From positions 1-35,111 of the forward strand of contig JAIOZL010000047.1 of the NCBI GenBank assembly GCA_021740645.1: a stretch of 35,111 nt of DNA. Direction: 5' to 3'. The stretch's first letter is position 1; every line of letters begins with the position of its first letter. Position numbers and translations under genes: made by a program. The stretch comes from Bacteroidales bacterium. Its GTDB lineage: Bacteria; Bacteroidota; Bacteroidia; Bacteroidales; JAADJA01. A model generated the notes under the pieces. It was not told the DNA's origin, searched no databases, and was given only the letters and a program-made list of their open reading frames with translations. Below are positions 1 through 8,606 of the stretch, piece after piece.

Positions 1-778
1 CCCCTCCACCGGTGTTAACATTATTTCCTCCGCTTCCACCGCCGCTATAACCGCCGGCGCCACCGCCACCAATAATATACCCATCCGTTGCTCCACCCCC
101 TCCATAACCTCCGTGAGCAGGTGGATTATCGCACGGACTTATTCCTCCATTCCCCCCATTAATGAAGCTTTGACCTTCCCCAAGATTTCCGCTAAAGCAA
201 GTATAACCGCCACAATTGCCTGTACCGTTTGTCAATAGGCCTCCACCCGAATAGGCATCGGAGCAATTGCTCATTCCATCTCCTCCATAGCCATTACAAC
301 CCCCTATTCCAAAATTACCGCCGTATGAAGAATCCCCATTTGTACCGCAATTTTCAACCGTACCGCCTATTCCGACAGTAGAGGAACTACTTCCACCACC
401 ACCACCGGCAATGATCAGGGGGTTATTTTCCATATCTGTCACAAAGGATCCACCACCTCCACCACCTTCAGCCACACTTGTGAGCCCCTTCTGTCCGACA
501 AGGATTTTTAACACCTGTCCAGGAGTTACCGAAAAGGTACCTGTCATGGAAGCACCAAAACCTCCAGACCCTGCACTGCCTCCACCCCCCTGCGCACCTT
601 TTGCAGTAATTACAATACTTGTTACATTTTCAGGAACAGTGTAATATTGCAGCCAACCATACCAGCCCGAACTTACATTCTCAAAAAGGGTATCACAGGT
701 TTGTCCCCTTGAAATTGTAATTAAAACGAATAAAAGAAATATTGAAAATAGAGGCCGCATTTTAAGTCTATGATTCAT
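1..778 (-). CDS. Secreted glycine-rich protein, N-terminal part (runs off left edge)
   Basis: Reading the minus strand from 778 gives an open frame to the window edge with no stop, so the gene is cut by the window. The start is ATG at 778 (MNHRLKMRPLFSIF...) or the in-frame ATG at 760 (MRPLFSIFLLFVLITISRGQ); both lead into a hydrophobic signal peptide. A short beta-type domain follows (WYGWLQYYTVPENVTSIVITAKGA), then more than 150 residues rich in Gly, Ser and Asn with many GGGG runs and scattered Cys. This pattern resembles the Gly-rich domain found in ALK/LTK receptors and in many secreted Bacteroidota proteins. The C-terminus is not visible, so a T9SS sorting domain cannot be checked. It is probably a surface or extracellular structural or adhesive protein. 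It has its own promoter of the repeated CAGGATA type at 823-867, divergent from the gene at 1148. Confidence 0.8.
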   Translation of the reverse strand, partial: MNHRLKMRPLFSIFLLFVLITISRGQTCDTLFENVSSGWYGWLQYYTVPENVTSIVITAKGAQGGGGSAGSGGFGASMTGTFSVTPGQVLKILVGQKGLTSVAEGGGGGGSFVTDMENNPLIIAGGGGGSSSSTVGIGGTVENCGTNGDSSYGGNFGIGGCNGYGGDGMSNCSDAYSGGGLLTNGTGNCGGYTCFSGNLGEGQSFINGGNGGISPCDNPPAHGGYGGGGATDGYIIGGGGAGGYSGGGSGGNNVNTGGG

Positions 779-822
779 AAAGCACCTAATTTGATATTTA
801 TAAATGGAATCTTTTTAGACGT

Positions 823-867
823 TAAAGTTAATGTATTCAATAACCTATGCTATCCTGTGCTGTCCTG
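823..867 (-). promoter_or_regulatory. P1: CAGGATA-type promoter of the glycine-rich protein gene
   Basis: On the minus strand the paired repeat is CAGGACA, GCA, CAGGATA (867-851). After exactly 20 nt comes TAACTTTA (830-823), close to the Bacteroidota -7 consensus TANNTTTG. The start codon at 778 is 45 nt further on. It shares spacing and orientation with five other sites in the window. Confidence 0.6.
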
Positions 868-997
868 TATGAATGATTGATAAAATTCAAGAATTAAAAT
901 TATGATCAAATTTAAATAGCCTCTAATAGCTGATAGTTCGATAACGACATGGACGATTAAAAAACAGATTCTTTATTTATGGTCAAGATCAGCTTGT

Positions 998-1042
998 CAG
1001 GATAGAGCAGGATACAAGAACAAATAAATTATTGTTGTTTTG
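998..1042 (+). promoter_or_regulatory. P2: CAGGATA-type promoter of the FGE/sialidase/MORN lipoprotein gene
   Basis: The plus strand carries CAGGATA, GAG, CAGGATA at 998-1014. Exactly 20 nt later is TTGTTTTG (1035-1042), one base from TANNTTTG. Both repeats are perfect. Transcription would start near 1048, ahead of either candidate ATG (1097 or 1148). Confidence 0.6.
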
Positions 1043-1147
1043 AATAAATGTTAAAATCGTCACTACAAAACGATAAAATCCTGTAAATCAAAAAGTATGT
1101 TTTTAAAAGTGTATTTTCTAAATGAACCATTTTATTCCAGAAGAAAT

Positions 1148-3724
1148 ATGGCCGGCTATAATGTAATATATTTTTATCGAAGTATTCTTTTCTGCCTCAT
1201 CATTTTATTTTCCATTTCATGTAATAAAGATCCGGCATCGTTGGGATGCATGAATAATGATGAAAATGATTGGCGTTTTGATACCCTGGTGAATTTAGAT
1301 TCACTTTACAATCTGGAAGCCGAACATAAAGGTCCAAAAACAGACTATAAGAGTGATTTGGGAATATCCATGATCCATATACCAAAAGGGACCTTTATGA
1401 TGGGGAACAAAGATACACTGCCTGACTCCCTGATGCCGGGAGACCGCTATAACGACCTGCTTTACCTGAAGGCCGGCGACAGCGATGAACAACCCGCCCA
1501 TCAGGTAATCATCACCTGCGATTTTTATATTTCCGCCACTGAAATAACCGTAGAAGAATTTCAGAAATTCAGACCGGAGTTTATTCCCGCTTCAGATAGT
1601 GCAATTTATGTTGAAGGGATCAATTGGTACGATGCCATGGCATATTGTGAATGGCTGAGCGAAAAGGAAGGGCTCAACTATCGCTTGCCCACAGAGGCCG
1701 AATGGGAATATGTGGCCAAAGGAGCTTTTGTTTCCAAAGTGAAAAACATGGCCACCCTACCCGCAGAGTGGTGTTTTGATTGGTACGGTCCCTATATTTC
1801 ACAAATCCAGGTCAATCCTGCCGGGCCGTTGACTGGGCTTTCAAAAGTTATCCGGGGTGGCGGTCTGGATAAAAATACATCATTTTTTGAAAGGCCATCC
1901 AACAGGGCTTCTATGGGTCCGGCTTTCCCGCCCGAAAGCTATGCTGAATACAAATCGAAGATAGAACCAAAAATCAATGAATATGAGAACGAATTGAAAA
2001 AAAATACAAACCCGGATAACCTCAAGTCAGAAACACGCTACCTGAATTTCATCCGTGAAGCAAAAAACAACCAGGGCAACCACCACATAGGTTTTAGGAT
2101 TGTCAGGGCACCGTATCCCGAGCATTTCCTCAATCCCCTGCCGGATTTTCCCCGGGATATGGTAAAAAAGAATGAGGTCAGGGATCAGGTAGCCGAGCCC
2201 TATTTTAAAAAAAGATTTGTTTTACCAACCCCTCCTGAAAATTTACCGTCGGAAGAGATTAATTATATCAGCGCCACCGGGTTGAACAAAAATTTACTTA
2301 CCCACAATCACTGTCCCAGCCTGGTTATTATGCCCAATGGCGATGCTTTTATGGCTATTTTTTCTTCGGCAAGCGAAACGGCCCATGATGTAAAAATCAT
2401 TTGCTCAAGGCTACGATATGGAGCAGATGAATGGGATATGCCCGAAGTTTTGGTTGACTTTGCCGATGCCAACGATCATGCTCCTCTTTTGTGGCAGGAA
2501 GGGGATACCACCCGGCTTTATTGGGGCAATAATAAATATGATGCGGGCTTCCCTTTTCAATGGATCGAATCTTACGATTACGGCCAAACCTGGACGGAGC
2601 CAAGATTTCCTGTTTTTGTGACTCCGGTTGGGCCCCATTCGGCACAGCCCATTACATCAGCATTCAGGGATGAACACAATAATATTTTTGTTGCCAGTGA
2701 TGGCGTTGGCCCGTCGTCAGCGCTGTGGCGAAGTGAAGACAATGGCAAAACCTGGATTGACCCCAGGGGAAGAACAGCGGGAAGACATACGGCATTCGTT
2801 CTTTTAAAAAATGGTTCGATACTTGGCATGGGAGGAAAAAGTTCGCAGATCAATGGTTTTATGCCCAAATCCATATCAAAAGACAAGGGACAAACCTGGG
2901 AGGTGTCAGCTTCCCCTTTCATAGCACAGGGACCAGGTCAACGGCCCTCCATCTTGCGCTTGAGGAGCGGACGTCTGGTTATGGCCGGGGATTTTAGCAG
3001 CAGGCTCACAGATGAACTGACCAACAACCGCCCGGCAATTTTCAAGGAGAGGGGTTGTTATGTCGCCTGGTCTGATGATGAAGGGGAAACCTGGACCACA
3101 AAAAAATTACCCGAAACCCAATTTCCAAAATTTGAAAATGACAGGCTGAAAGATCATACCCTGGGTTATTCAGTCCTAAAACAAGGTCCGAATGGGAATA
3201 TCCATCTGCTGGGTACCATCACACATCCTGTTCTGCATTATGAATTCAGTGAAGCCTGGCTCGAATCAAACAGTGAATTAACGATGAACGAGCAGTCCCC
3301 GGTGTCGAATAAGAACTTCAAAGATCATTCAACATACAATGAATATTATGAAGATGGAGATATGAAATCAACTTATTCATTTGCCTACAATAACCTCGGA
3401 CAGGCAAAACTCGACGGTCATGAAAAATGGTTTTATCCCAACGGTAAAATCAAGTATGAAGTTTATTATTACTACGGAAGAAAATCAGGAAGTGAGATTT
3501 TATGGTCTGATTGCGGGAAAAAAATATGGCAATGGAACCACCTTGATGATGGACCGAGTGAATTTTGTACCTATTGGCAAAACGGACAAATGAAATCTTC
3601 CTCGTTTTGGAAAGATAAAAAATGCACTGGTAAAACAAAAAACTGGGATAAAGATGGCAATCTGATATTGGAATTGGAATACGAAGAGGGGCGTATTAAA
3701 CAATTATTATCTCATAGAAATTGA
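1148..3724 (+). CDS. Lipoprotein: FGE-like (sulfatase-modifying-factor fold) + sialidase-type propeller + MORN-like repeats
   Basis: The frame opens at ATG 1097, but the internal ATG at 1148 (residue 18 of the long form) begins a compact signal (MAGYNVIYFYRSILFCLIILFSISC) with a probable lipid-attached Cys, so I prefer it. In long-form numbering, residues 90-340 match the FGE-sulfatase fold: IPKGTFMMG near 95, YRLPTEAEWEY near 195, EWCFDWY near 224, RGGG near 253 and GFRIVR near 332. The segment between EWEY and EWC is much shorter than usual, and the region after RGGG has no Cys, so true formylglycine-generating activity is unlikely; the fold is probably structural or ligand-binding. Residues 400-740 form a BNR/sialidase-like propeller with four Asp boxes (SYDYGQTW, SEDNGKTW, SKDKGQTW, SDDEGETW). 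The last 125 residues carry MORN/YwqK-like repeats (YPNGKIKYE, YWQNGQMKS, WDKDGNLILE). The exact substrate is unknown. It is driven by P2 and probably read through into the SGNH gene. Confidence 0.8.
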   Translation: MAGYNVIYFYRSILFCLIILFSISCNKDPASLGCMNNDENDWRFDTLVNLDSLYNLEAEHKGPKTDYKSDLGISMIHIPKGTFMMGNKDTLPDSLMPGDRYNDLLYLKAGDSDEQPAHQVIITCDFYISATEITVEEFQKFRPEFIPASDSAIYVEGINWYDAMAYCEWLSEKEGLNYRLPTEAEWEYVAKGAFVSKVKNMATLPAEWCFDWYGPYISQIQVNPAGPLTGLSKVIRGGGLDKNTSFFERPSNRASMGPAFPPESYAEYKSKIEPKINEYENELKKNTNPDNLKSETRYLNFIREAKNNQGNHHIGFRIVRAPYPEHFLNPLPDFPRDMVKKNEVRDQVAEPYFKKRFVLPTPPENLPSEEINYISATGLNKNLLTHNHCPSLVIMPNGDAFMAIFSSASETAHDVKIICSRLRYGADEWDMPEVLVDFADANDHAPLLWQEGDTTRLYWGNNKYDAGFPFQWIESYDYGQTWTEPRFPVFVTPVGPHSAQPITSAFRDEHNNIFVASDGVGPSSALWRSEDNGKTWIDPRGRTAGRHTAFVLLKNGSILGMGGKSSQINGFMPKSISKDKGQTWEVSASPFIAQGPGQRPSILRLRSGRLVMAGDFSSRLTDELTNNRPAIFKERGCYVAWSDDEGETWTTKKLPETQFPKFENDRLKDHTLGYSVLKQGPNGNIHLLGTITHPVLHYEFSEAWLESNSELTMNEQSPVSNKNFKDHSTYNEYYEDGDMKSTYSFAYNNLGQAKLDGHEKWFYPNGKIKYEVYYYYGRKSGSEILWSDCGKKIWQWNHLDDGPSEFCTYWQNGQMKSSSFWKDKKCTGKTKNWDKDGNLILELEYEEGRIKQLLSHRN

Positions 3725-3818
3725 TTTGTGAGGAATTGTAATATTTAATTGGAATACTGAAACAAATTAAATTAGTTGCAAATTATGACACCAGTTTCAA
3801 TTTAATCAATTTTAAAGA

Positions 3819-4859
3819 ATGAAAAAAAACACCCTCAACAATATTGTTCTGCTGGTTACTTCTGTAATTTTTTCGCTTTTGATTTTAGAACTCTCCTTTC
3901 GGTTTTATTTATTTGGGAAAGACAGTTTTTCTATCCAAAAAATGAACAGTGTTCACCAGATTGGAGTCGCAGGAATATTGAAAACATCTGAATATCCAGG
4001 AGTCATTTTTGAATTAAAGCCAAATTTGAACACCTATTTTAAACTATCGAAATTTGCCACAAACGATGAAGGATTAAGGGATAAACATTATGATTGCCTG
4101 AAACCAGATGATGCGTTTAGAATTGTGGTTATCGGGGATTCATTCACCATGCCGACAGGAGTGGATTTAGAGCATTCTTATCATGCTGTCCTGGAGGAAA
4201 GATTGAACGAGGAGCAGGATGAAATGGATTATCAAATTATTAATTTCGGTGTTGGTGGGTATTGTTTATCCCAATATGTCAGCGTATTGAAGTTTAAAGC
4301 CCTGGATTACCTGCCCGACTTGATACTCATTGGATTTTGCCCGGAAAATGATCACGAAATATTGCCGGAAGAACGAGGGGGAAAACCATTCAGGGAAAAA
4401 CCAATAGAATACTCCTTTTACACGTCATTCGTTATAAATACATTGGTAAGAACCATTAATAATTATGCTTATGAGAATTATGTTAACACAAAAGATTTTA
4501 TTGCTTTGTTAAACAATGATCAATTACAAAACATGGATAACCAGTTTTCAGATTTTAGGGCAATCAGTGAGGATCTTGGAATTCCTGTAATTATCGTTTA
4601 TTTACATTATATTGATAATACCGGCTATTCGAAATTAATTGAATCATTAGCTCAAAAAAACAATTTTTACTTTGAAAATATCAGCAAAGGGTTTGAGGGT
4701 GCAGATGTTAGAAAGTTCAGAATATATCGTACTGACAGGCATCCAAATGAAAAAGCTCACAAACTATTCTCAGATCAAATCTATAACTTTTTTAAAGAAA
4801 AGAATTTATTGAATAATAAGCTTGTCACAATTCATTATCACGATAGCATCTTAAAATAG
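3819..4859 (+). CDS. Membrane-anchored SGNH/GDSL hydrolase-like protein
   Basis: This 346-residue protein has one N-terminal membrane segment (residues about 8-28, IVLLVTSVIFSLLILELSF) and an extracytoplasmic SGNH-type domain. The blocks are visible: GDSF with the nucleophile Ser near residue 109, GVGGY supplying the oxyanion Gly, GFCPENDHE supplying the Asn, and TDRHPNEKAH near the C-terminus supplying the Asp-His pair. Such proteins act as esterases or O-acetyltransferases on glycans, and related ones occur in exopolysaccharide loci; the substrate cannot be read from sequence. It lies 94 bp after the FGE/sialidase lipoprotein gene and 65 bp before the radical SAM gene on the same strand, consistent with one operon from P2. 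No CAGGATA repeat lies directly upstream. Confidence 0.7.
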   Translation: MKKNTLNNIVLLVTSVIFSLLILELSFRFYLFGKDSFSIQKMNSVHQIGVAGILKTSEYPGVIFELKPNLNTYFKLSKFATNDEGLRDKHYDCLKPDDAFRIVVIGDSFTMPTGVDLEHSYHAVLEERLNEEQDEMDYQIINFGVGGYCLSQYVSVLKFKALDYLPDLILIGFCPENDHEILPEERGGKPFREKPIEYSFYTSFVINTLVRTINNYAYENYVNTKDFIALLNNDQLQNMDNQFSDFRAISEDLGIPVIIVYLHYIDNTGYSKLIESLAQKNNFYFENISKGFEGADVRKFRIYRTDRHPNEKAHKLFSDQIYNFFKEKNLLNNKLVTIHYHDSILK

Positions 4860-4924
4860 CTGAATTTTCTATTAGATCTTCTTTTCTTCTTTACGTATAT
4901 TCGCTACTCTAAATTAAAATCCGC

Positions 4925-6223
4925 ATGAAGAACATAGGGTATCATGTCATGGTTAAACCAATAGGCCCTGTTTGCAATTTGGAATGCAAATATTGCTATT
5001 ACCTTGATAAATACAAATTGTACCCAGCAGAGAGGAATTGGATTATGACCGAAGAAACCCTGGAGATATTCATTCGTCAATACATTGAATCCCAGGATAT
5101 TCCGGAGATTACTTTTCACTGGCAAGGTGGAGAACCAACTTTGGCCGGTATTGAGTTCTTTAAAAAAGCCCTAAGTTATCAGAAAAAATATGCCAATGGC
5201 AAGCACATTTATAATGCTTTGCAAACCAATGGCACTCAACTCGATGATGAATGGTGTGAATTATTTAATCAGAACAATATACTGGTAGGCCTTTCGATAG
5301 ACGGCCCTGAGGACATTCACAACCAGATGCGACTTGAAAAAAATGGGAGTGGAAGTTTTCTTGAAGTGATGAAAGGGCTGGGATTACTTAGAAAACATGA
5401 CATAGACTTCAATACCCTGACCTGTGTTCATAAATACAATTCAAGTTATCCTGAGGTTATTTATAAATTTCTGAAAGACATTGGAAGCAGGTTCATTCAG
5501 TTTATTCCAATCGTTGAGAGAACTTTGAATAACAACTGCCACGAAATCATTCCACCATATTCAATCTTCAAGGGTGAGTCTGTAGTTGCAGATTGGTCGG
5601 TAAATTCTTTAGGCTTTGGGAAATTCCTGTCATCAATTTTTGATCAATGGATTCGGAAAGATGTTGGGAAATATTTTATCCAGGTTTTTGATGTTACCCT
5701 TGAGTCCTGGTTGGGATTGAAATCAGGCCTGTGTATTTTTGATGAAACTTGCGGACATGCATTAGCGCTTGAACACAATGGCGATCTTTATTCATGCGAC
5801 CACTATGTTTTCCGTGAAAACTATCTTGGTAACATTATGCAAACTGATATGCGTTCTCTTGTTGATTCAAATGCACAAATCAAATTTGGACGTAATAAAA
5901 AAGGCGCTTTACCCACCTGTTGTAAAGAATGTCAATTTCTTTTTGCCTGTAACGGGGGATGCCCAAAAAACCGTTTTTTAACTACTTCCATTGGAGAACA
6001 TGGGCTTAATTACCTGTGCGAAGGGTATAAACACTTTTTTACCCATGTTACACCCTATATGAATTTTATGGCTCATGAACTTCAAAACAGAAGGCCCCCG
6101 GCCAATGTGATGAAATGGGCCAAAGAAAAAGACAAAGGATTTTCATTAACCCGTCCGGGAAGAAATGATCCATGCCCATGTGGTAGCGGGAAGAAGTATA
6201 AAAATTGCTGTATGAAAATGTAG
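4925..6223 (+). CDS. Anaerobic sulfatase-maturating enzyme (radical SAM, SPASM) with SEC-C tail
   Basis: This 432-residue cytoplasmic enzyme has the radical SAM cluster motif C17-x3-C21-x2-C24 (CNLECKYC) right at the N-terminus, followed by HWQGGEPTL and GLSIDGP, as in anSME/AslB-type enzymes. Further Cys clusters (CGHALALEHNGDLYSCDHY, CCKECQFLFACNGGCPKNR, YLCEGY) form the SPASM domain that holds two auxiliary Fe-S clusters. The family converts an active-site Cys or Ser of sulfatases to formylglycine without oxygen. The C-terminus adds a SEC-C zinc motif (GRNDPCPCGSGKKYKNCC), a known but not universal extension in this family. No sulfatase is encoded in the window, so its client must lie elsewhere or be atypical. 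It is third in the plus-strand group after the FGE-like lipoprotein and SGNH genes. Confidence 0.88.
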   Translation: MKNIGYHVMVKPIGPVCNLECKYCYYLDKYKLYPAERNWIMTEETLEIFIRQYIESQDIPEITFHWQGGEPTLAGIEFFKKALSYQKKYANGKHIYNALQTNGTQLDDEWCELFNQNNILVGLSIDGPEDIHNQMRLEKNGSGSFLEVMKGLGLLRKHDIDFNTLTCVHKYNSSYPEVIYKFLKDIGSRFIQFIPIVERTLNNNCHEIIPPYSIFKGESVVADWSVNSLGFGKFLSSIFDQWIRKDVGKYFIQVFDVTLESWLGLKSGLCIFDETCGHALALEHNGDLYSCDHYVFRENYLGNIMQTDMRSLVDSNAQIKFGRNKKGALPTCCKECQFLFACNGGCPKNRFLTTSIGEHGLNYLCEGYKHFFTHVTPYMNFMAHELQNRRPPANVMKWAKEKDKGFSLTRPGRNDPCPCGSGKKYKNCCMKM

Positions 6224-6240
6224 ATAATTTCTTTCTTAAT

Positions 6241-6258
6241 TCCAACTCATGAGTTTGA
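6241..6258. terminator. Possible bidirectional terminator palindrome
   Basis: Between the convergent anSME gene and the end of the sugar operon lies AACTCATGAGTT (6244-6255), a perfect 12-bp palindrome that extends imperfectly outward (TCC/TGA flanks), with an A/T-rich tract on both sides. Its position fits a shared terminator, but the hairpin would be short and AT-rich. Confidence 0.3.
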
Positions 6259-6311
6259 AATTTTAAGTTCAACACATTGGTTAAATATTTCCAAATAAAA
6301 CTTTTACATTG

Positions 6312-8549
6312 TTATTTTTCAACTACAAAAAGGGAGTTGTTGGCAGGTAATTCCAACTTTACATTTGTGATCCAACCGGTTTCAGAATTATCGTAACTAC
6401 AATCCACCTTCTTAATCTCACCTGTATAAGGACTGCGAATTTCAAGATTTAATTTCCCCGACAACTTAACGATTGTTTCAGTTTGTTGCTCACCCAGATT
6501 GGCAAAGAAATAAATGTTTTTATTCTCTACTACTTTGTGGATGTAATTCAACGGTATTCCGTTTTCAGTTTCAACATCCCACTGAACTTGCAATTTTTTC
6601 AAAGCTTTCGCTATAGCATCCGCATCGGGATGAGGGATAAAAAATACCTTTCCACCCTTTTCATTCTCAACAAACAAAACTTGATTGTTATCCAAAGTGT
6701 CTGTTTTAAAAAAGCTCCGCATGACATTCAGTACCTGATCATCTTCATTAAAACCGGAAGAATGTGCAGGAAGTTGAGTTGTGAAGATCACATTGCCGCC
6801 CGAATTATAAAAATCCCAAATCTTTTTCAGGTTCGACAATGAAATAATTTTTATAGAAGGCAGTATCAATAAGCTGAAACTTTCAAAATTGATTTTATTA
6901 TCCAGCTTAAGTTGATTGCCCTCTACCAAACACTTTTCATCAATCACTTCCGGATGAAGGTAAATAAAATCGTGGCCCAGCTGGTTGGTCAGGATTTTGC
7001 TGATCACGGGATAGTCGGCATCAGGAATTTCAACACCACCCTTGTAATAACCCAGCGGCCCATCGAGGTAATGCTCACCCTGCATACTTTGGATCGGATA
7101 AAGCATGGCGATATCGGCCACAACTCTACCATTGTTTTGCAACATCAGGTTTAAACGGGAGAGAAAAAGCGTAAATTCAGGAAGCCCGTCTGTGTATAGC
7201 GGATTTCTCCATGACAGCTCCGGCTTAAAGGTCACGTCCTCATCATTATACCAAACTGCATGAGGGATCAGCATATTGATCCCTTTGGTATATTGTTCCA
7301 TGGCAATGTGATAAATTTCATTCCAACTCAGGTTGCCCATGGCGCCATAGGTTTCTGACATCACCAGGGATTTGTCCCAGTTAATTGCAGCTGAACTGAT
7401 CACCTTATAAAATTTCTCTGCTGGCCGATTGCCACCGATTTTATCAATTCCAGGGATATCCACATATTTGAAACATTTCATCAGATCTCCTGAAGTACTT
7501 ACCGGATTGACCACTTCTTCATTATCCTGATGCCCGGTAGCTGAAATATGGTGATCATTACACCATTCCTGTATGGCTTTCGGGAATCCGGAGGCGTATA
7601 ATTCCGAACGAAACCCAAAAAGGTAACTTCGGGCGGCATAGGTTTGTTCGCCGATATCATACCACAATGCCGGGTAATAAATGACGGGATCAAATCCATA
7701 TTTAGCCATGAACTTTTCGTTGAAATCCGGCGTCCAGATACGGCCTTGCGCCCTGTACATAGTAGGCTCATCATAAAATGTGGTTTTAATGACGGTTCCA
7801 AAATATCTGGCAAAGCGGTCATAATATGCCTGGTGAACCATCCCGGTGAAGTCTCTGACGGCTTCAGGGCTTAAATAATCAACATTCGGATCACCATCCG
7901 CAACGCATAAAAAGGCCATGATTTTCCAGTCTCCCTTTGGTGCTTCCCAGGATAAATGTCCTATTTGATAATTGCCTGTAATATTTTCTCTTTCCAATGT
8001 TGTGGTATCCATGGCCACAATACCCAGAAGTTTTCCATTGAAATCAATGGCTCTATTATAATTTGCAGGTCCACTAACCCGGTCTTCCCATTTGTCAAGC
8101 CTTTTGATTGTTTGATCGGGAAATTTGTTTTGGAAACGTGCGATGTCATCGGCATTGATGGCGCCTGCACTTCCGCTGGGGAATCCGTATTCATCATACA
8201 AACTGACATGCAATCCCTTCTCCTCAGCTAAGGAAAGGACTTTCCCGTAAAGTTCAAAATAGGGTTCGCTCAGGTATTCAGGACTGAAATTTTTCCCGAA
8301 AGGAACCACTGCAAAGCCCCCATACCCATCATGGCTTATAAAATTGAGAATCTGATTTTCGAGAGTATCACCGTCGACAGGAGTGTTATTCCAAAACCAT
8401 AAAGGATAGGGTTTAAATGCAGATGGCGGATTTTTAAAATTGATATGCGAAAACAAGGGAGATTTTTTATCGTCAGTGCAACCTGCTATCAAAATCACTG
8501 ATAGAATTAAAATAACCGTTAAACCCGTAAAAACGCGGTAATTATTCAT
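6312..8549 (-). CDS. GH106-like glycoside hydrolase lipoprotein (candidate alpha-L-rhamnosidase)
   Basis: The start is ATG 8549; the longer frame to 8558 begins with TTG and adds only three residues. The product is about 745 residues with a lipoprotein signal ending LIAGC. The N-terminal part reads PLWFWNNTP, then DGYGGFAVVPFG and SLYDEYGFPSGSAG, features of the GH106/rhamnosidase-like TIM-barrel group. FYDEPTMYRAQGRIWTP, TGHQDNEE and MSETYGA supply conserved acidic residues that could be catalytic. The C-terminus contains a Rossmann-like trimerisation-type region and a small beta-domain. At this length it lacks the large C-terminal beta-sandwich of classical GH106 enzymes such as BT0986, so the family assignment is tentative. 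It is the last gene of the operon, 57 bp after the sugar porter. Rhamnose catabolic genes in the same operon support a rhamnosidase role, but other activities are possible. Confidence 0.65.
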   Translation of the reverse strand: MNNYRVFTGLTVILILSVILIAGCTDDKKSPLFSHINFKNPPSAFKPYPLWFWNNTPVDGDTLENQILNFISHDGYGGFAVVPFGKNFSPEYLSEPYFELYGKVLSLAEEKGLHVSLYDEYGFPSGSAGAINADDIARFQNKFPDQTIKRLDKWEDRVSGPANYNRAIDFNGKLLGIVAMDTTTLERENITGNYQIGHLSWEAPKGDWKIMAFLCVADGDPNVDYLSPEAVRDFTGMVHQAYYDRFARYFGTVIKTTFYDEPTMYRAQGRIWTPDFNEKFMAKYGFDPVIYYPALWYDIGEQTYAARSYLFGFRSELYASGFPKAIQEWCNDHHISATGHQDNEEVVNPVSTSGDLMKCFKYVDIPGIDKIGGNRPAEKFYKVISSAAINWDKSLVMSETYGAMGNLSWNEIYHIAMEQYTKGINMLIPHAVWYNDEDVTFKPELSWRNPLYTDGLPEFTLFLSRLNLMLQNNGRVVADIAMLYPIQSMQGEHYLDGPLGYYKGGVEIPDADYPVISKILTNQLGHDFIYLHPEVIDEKCLVEGNQLKLDNKINFESFSLLILPSIKIISLSNLKKIWDFYNSGGNVIFTTQLPAHSSGFNEDDQVLNVMRSFFKTDTLDNNQVLFVENEKGGKVFFIPHPDADAIAKALKKLQVQWDVETENGIPLNYIHKVVENKNIYFFANLGEQQTETIVKLSGKLNLEIRSPYTGEIKKVDCSYDNSETGWITNVKLELPANNSLFVVEK

Positions 8550-8606
8550 GTGTGACAAATTTTAGTTTAAAATGAATTTAAATTCCTTGCACTTTTCTGC
8601 TCAAAA

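Larger units (their letters stand above)
779..1096. other. Divergent intergenic region with two facing CAGGATA promoters
   Basis: This AT-rich stretch of 318 bases holds no convincing gene. It contains one CAGGATA-type promoter for each flanking gene, P1 (823-867, leftward) and P2 (998-1042, rightward). The two repeat pairs are about 130 bp apart and point away from each other. No other repeat or RNA gene was recognised. Confidence 0.7.

Noticed and set aside
411..644. Proline-rich plus-strand ORF of 77 codons
   Set aside because: It is the antisense shadow of the glycine-rich coding frame on the minus strand; Gly codons read backwards give Pro.
1148..3724. Functional formylglycine-generating enzyme
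   Set aside because: The FGE-like domain lacks the expected Cys pair and is shortened; it is exported while sulfatase maturation by the neighbouring anSME is cytoplasmic.
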